Of a stretch of DNA of 64,000 nt, positions 60,041 through 64,000 are shown one piece after another. This stretch comes from Phlebiopsis flavidoalba (Eukaryota; Basidiomycota; Agaricomycetes; Polyporales; Phanerochaetaceae). Both the position numbers and the translations under genes were made by a program. The stretch is from positions 124,001 through 188,000 of the forward strand of contig JAOCPU010000037.1 in the NCBI GenBank assembly GCA_035772785.1, in the 5' to 3' direction. Each line of letters starts with the position of its first letter. Position 1 is the stretch's first letter. Below the pieces are notes generated by a model. That model saw only the letters and a list, made by a program, of their open reading frames with translations. It ran no database searches and was not told the origin of the DNA.

Positions 60041-60512
60041 CGTAGCACCATATTCAGAAGAAGTAACAACGCCGGTGTAAATGCAGTGAAGCTCGCAGAG
60101 GATTTTGCAGAGCCTGTATAGTGGGTGTGTGCTATGATGATGTAGTCAATTGTACTGTATTCGAACCAACGTATCCGAACTGTTGGAAGCCATCCTTTGG
60201 CATTTGGGGGGGCGTCAAAGGGTCGATCGTTGTGCAACAACTCTGCCATCCACCTCTACCTTCCCTCAACGTCTCCGCACACGCCGTGCCTCTGCCGCCA
60301 GGCCTGGTTCATGAAAGACTGACCAGCACACGGCCCTGAAGCGGCGGCGAGGTCAATTCTGTATTCTTGCGGCGTCAGCGCAGCCTCGTGTGCTCAAAGT
60401 AATCATTCGCTGCCCTTGCCCTGCTACCACCTCTTCACCCGTTCCTCCGTTACTTCCTCTCCGCTTACCGGGTTGATCTAATTATTACTCTCCCTTTTTC
60501 ATTCCTTCCATC

Positions 60513-63500
60513 ATGGCTACTGCTTCCAGCAGTACTGCTCCGACGGCGATTCCGCCAGCGTTGCAGGAAGCATCTCGCAAGTCGACCACATTGTGGCAGG
60601 ACGATCTACAAGAGCTGTTCGAGCAGGCCAAGGACCGTTTTCCGGACGTAGTATGGGAACTCTCGGACGAGGATGACGGCAAGGTTGCGGCGGCAGAGGA
60701 AGTCTGGGGACACAAAGGTGCGTATTTCATCCCATCGTTAAGGGATCGTGTCGTACGTGCGCAGTGAACCAACTATTACTCGTATCTCCATGTCGTGGCA
60801 CTGCGTACGAATCTCTCGAGAGGTACATCTGTGTATTGTCATGGCCCAGAGCCGGTGTGTTCTTTCTTCATGTCAATGGAATGTTGCAATGTGACCAGTG
60901 TTACTTGCGATACCATTCGCTCTGATGACGAACAGTCCAAGCCTGATTCCACTGTTTTCTGTATCTGACTACCCCATTCTATCATTAGCTATTGTATACG
61001 CCCGAGCGGCACCCGCCGTCTTTTCAGTCAAGATACTTTCAATCAAGGCCTCCCCCCACCCAGTCCCCTCATCCGTATTCGACTTCTCCTACCGGCTCAC
61101 TTCCAGCCCATTCCGCACTTTCGTTACCGCTAGGCCTAGACTATGGCGCGGTGTCACGGTCCCCATCGCCATTACGCGCCGCGTCCCCTTCACCATCCAC
61201 TACACAGGGAGGTGTTTTGCGACTGAACGCACGCATCATCAATGCGACCCTCTTCTCCAACGAGCTCGAATACCTTTACACTGGCAAGGGGTTTGGCGCT
61301 GCATTCGAATTCTTATTCGACTCGGCAGAGTCTCGCGCGAGGAAGGTGACGCAGAAGAGTCCAGGATAGACAAAACTGCGCAAGGATTTGGTCTTCATGT
61401 GGCGATCACGTCTGTACTCAGACGTTCGTATTGCTCTCACCGGCAGGCAGTTTTTTCGTCGTCGAATCATGAAAACACCCACCGCCATCTTCTCCTCTCA
61501 TCGGTTTATCCTGGTGTCTCCTCGCTCGCCATACTTCCGTACACACAGCTCCTGCAGTGGGGTGTCAAACAAAGCTCTGGGGAACCGCTCACCATCACGC
61601 TACCCTCCCCTCCTTTCACCCCAGCATCCCTTCATTTTACTCTTGGCTATATCTACACAGGTACACTGGGGTCTTCTCTCATCGAACGTTCGACCTAGAC
61701 ACTGCTTTCCACATTATGCGCTCCGCTACCTATCTCTCTCTCGACTCTCTTTACGATGAACTCCAAGCACGCATCGTCCAGGAGATGATGCATGGCCTCT
61801 TCCATGCTTTCTTGGAGTTTTTCCGAATACGAAACGTATTACCGGTGGAAAATGGGGAACCGCGGTGGATGCAAGTGTCGACAATGCGCGCCCGTCGGGC
61901 CCCTCGCGTACTTGAGTTCGCTATAATGGACGATGTGAAGAACAACTCACATCTCGAGAAAAGGCGCCAGGCGCGGCTCTCGTCGGACTCTTCGGCGAGG
62001 GCTGGTGTAATTCCGAGTTCGCGCGACTTACTCAGAAGAACCGGGAAATGACTCTTCAAGGAGTCGCGAAGCGGACGACCCCGCTGAATATATTCCGTTT
62101 GCTCTTCGCTGCGCACGCCGGCCTTGCAAAGCTGAGCAGCGTGATTGAGCCATGGGCCGAAATTTCCAGAGATATGATCCTGGCGGCTCGCAAGACAATC
62201 GATGAAGTATTGTGCTGCCAAGCCGATCAATGCTTTGAGCAGAACGAGTGGCTTGAAATCATGGAGGCCGACGGTGCGCGGTTTGAGGACGGTGAGAGAG
62301 TTGAATGGATCATGGATGCTGTTCGACGAGGTATGAGTGAGAAGAATGCCGCGACGTTATACCAGGTATTTCTGCATCCTGTTCATATAAGATTTTTACA
62401 TTTGATGTGGTGTCCAGACCCTCGTCTCTGCAATCCTTCTGCGGCCACACGCCACCGAGGGAGACCAAGCAATGCTCGCGGGCTACGTCACACATCCGCG
62501 TACAGGTAGAGCAAACCAGAATGGACCTTCTTCGGTGGCTCCGACGACGCTGGATAGGGGTCAAGCAAGAAGGAGGGTTTGATAAATTAGAGGACTGGGC
62601 TCTCGTCGAAATATCTCATGGTACGTAGTAAGCGGCGAATACGTTGGGCTAGCCACTCACGATCGTCATAGAAATCGACGTTAAGCAAGAGGAAACTTCT
62701 CAATCCAAATGGCCGCCTACCAAGTCCAAAATCAGCTACTCCTCGTGCTGGTCCACGGCACAGAGTCGACGATGACTCGCAAAGTAGCCACTCTTTGCGA
62801 CCACCAGTGATGAGCCGTAATGTGGCAAGAGTCGGTGGAGAAAATATGCGATCGTCATCTGCGTCGATGAGATCCGTCGCCCGCAGTACACACTCGACTG
62901 CATCTCGTTGTCACTACTACGGCTCGTCGGGCGGTCAACGCATCTGGTGCGAGACCAGACTCAAAGCTAACCCCTGGTCATACTAGTCCATCTCTATCCT
63001 CATCCCGCGTATCTATACGTGAGCGCGAGTCCAACATCATACCCTCCACATCACCTAAACCTAGTCCTGCGCCCCGGAGGCATTTAATCTCTGCAGCCTC
63101 ATTGAGCGATGTTCCCTCTCGTGTACGATCGTCCGCGGCTTCCACCAAATCCACTCGCTCGCAAGCCTCTACTATTCGCAATACCAAGAGGCGTAGCGGG
63201 TCCCTCCAACCTTCGCCCTCCTCGGGGCTCTCTCGTCCAAATTCTACCATGTCCACAGCTAGCGATGGATCAACAAATTTCGAAACAGCTAAATCTGATC
63301 TAACGCCTAGTTCTGCGGCCACGGTCCCGAGTCATGTCCTCTGTTTCAAACCACAAGTGTCCGCTCGACCGCCACAACACCTTCCCCCGAGGATAACGCG
63401 GTCAAGAGCTCCCTCAACCGCTTCCAAAGTCTCTGCAACGAACGGCAAGCGAGCGCCCCCATCTCCAGTAGATAACAAAAAACTGTCTCCGGTAATGGCC

Positions 63501-64000
63501 CGACGCACGTTGTCCAATGCGTCTGCTCGCTCAGTCCGTATCATCCTCCATATCCTCGGTATCTACTGCCACGAGCACAAGACGGACGTATAGGAAGTCG
63601 ATTGCCCCTCCAGCCCAGTTGCCACCCAAAAGTGACGATATAAACATCAGAGTCGTCTAATTCCGAGGACGTAGGTGGACAGTGAAAGTCAAACCAAAAT
63701 CTCTTCGCCTGAGACACCCAAACCCATCGCTGAAACAAGCTAGCGTCGTATCCACGAGTATTACACGACCGTGAACAACCTCGCGAAACGTCAAGAAGTT
63801 CGACAGATCACTTATCGATCAGGCCACACCGCCACAGTCCGTTTCTGCTCACTTGATCCTGGGACAGTTCTGCCTCGTGGTGATACCCTCGAAATTGGAA
63901 TCCCTTGCATCTCCATTCTGTCCTCCAAACGAGCTCGATTCCGTGCCTGTCAAACATATGCGCGGTAACATAGGCGAAGTCGAGGGATAAGGTGAAGGGG
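60513..64000 (+). CDS. BTB/POZ and CAP-Gly domain protein, runs off the right edge
   Basis: It begins MATASSSTAPTAIPPALQEA with an acidic helix (DRFPDVVWELSDEDDG). The first exon ends near 60716 at a GTGCGT donor. The next part is Ser/Pro-rich (PPTQSPHPYSTSPTGSLPAH), followed by NATLFSNELEYLYTGKGFG. A BTB domain spans about 61375-61800, with WRSRLYSDVRIALTG, SSHRFILVS, ITLPSPPFTPASLHFTLGYI, YTGTL and MRSATYLSLDSLYDELQARI. A conserved helical region follows (IEPWAEISRDMILAARKTID, EQNEWLEIMEADGARFEDGE, 62140-62340), then a long Ser-rich region (62740-63560). The first half of a CAP-Gly domain comes next: LEIGIPC near 63892, RFRA, and GEVEG near 63970-63984. The glycine core (GKNDG) would lie beyond base 64000. 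CAP-Gly binds microtubule ends or EB proteins, and BTB gives dimerisation or cullin-3 binding. Many exons carry frameshifts. Confidence 0.78.

Overview
The window reads as nuclear DNA of a basidiomycete fungus, probably an Agaricomycete. The evidence is short introns of roughly 45-70 bases with GT/AG ends, transposons of the Plavaka/KDZ, hAT, Ty1/copia and Tc1/mariner-MITE types, and a white-collar photoreceptor of the form I expect in basidiomycetes: LOV and PAS domains but no GATA finger that I could find. I cannot name the species. The window has two very different halves. Bases 1 to about 43,200 are AT-rich and packed with mobile-element debris. Bases 43,200 to 64,000 are GC-rich and carry ordinary single-copy host genes. 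Repeat half: ten copies of one TA-flanked MITE family of about 0.87 kb (starts at 5781, 6709, 9477, 25114, 28691, 31807, 33497, 34110, 35950 and 41734); three copies of a 1.05-1.24 kb LTR-like repeat (about 830, 14827, 26106); a solo LTR with an exact 5-bp duplication (35083-35593) inside one MITE; a broken copia element on the minus strand (18491-21307) lying in or against a hAT remnant (about 16882-18440); a multi-exon Plavaka-type transposase (about 37700-41690, plus strand); a KDZ-like coding block (7586-9470, minus strand) between two inverted MITEs; a probable DUF6698-like remnant (about 10420-11280); and unidentified minus-strand coding debris at 1.9-5.3 kb and 22.2-23.9 kb. Gene half, in order: a CCCH zinc-finger protein (minus, 43322-about 45660); a Fus3/Kss1-class MAP kinase (plus, 46094-47771), divergent from it; a mitochondrial pyruvate dehydrogenase kinase (plus, 48237-50182); a WC-1-type blue-light receptor (minus, about 50399-52972), convergent with the kinase; a small unknown protein with its own TATA box (plus, 54229-54713), divergent from WC-1; several weakly supported plus-strand genes (54.9-60.0 kb); and a BTB plus CAP-Gly protein running off the right edge (60513-64000). 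The genes belong to unrelated housekeeping and signalling pathways (mating/filamentation signalling, carbon entry to the TCA cycle, light sensing, cytoskeleton). I see no operon-like logic joining them. A technical point affects everything to the right of about 41.7 kb. The conserved genes are broken by many single-base insertions, mostly ones that lengthen a homopolymer, and removing them mentally restores textbook motifs. The MITE copy at 41734 shows the same kind of extra bases. I read this as uncorrected consensus error rather than gene death, so coding coordinates there are spans that include introns and frameshifts.
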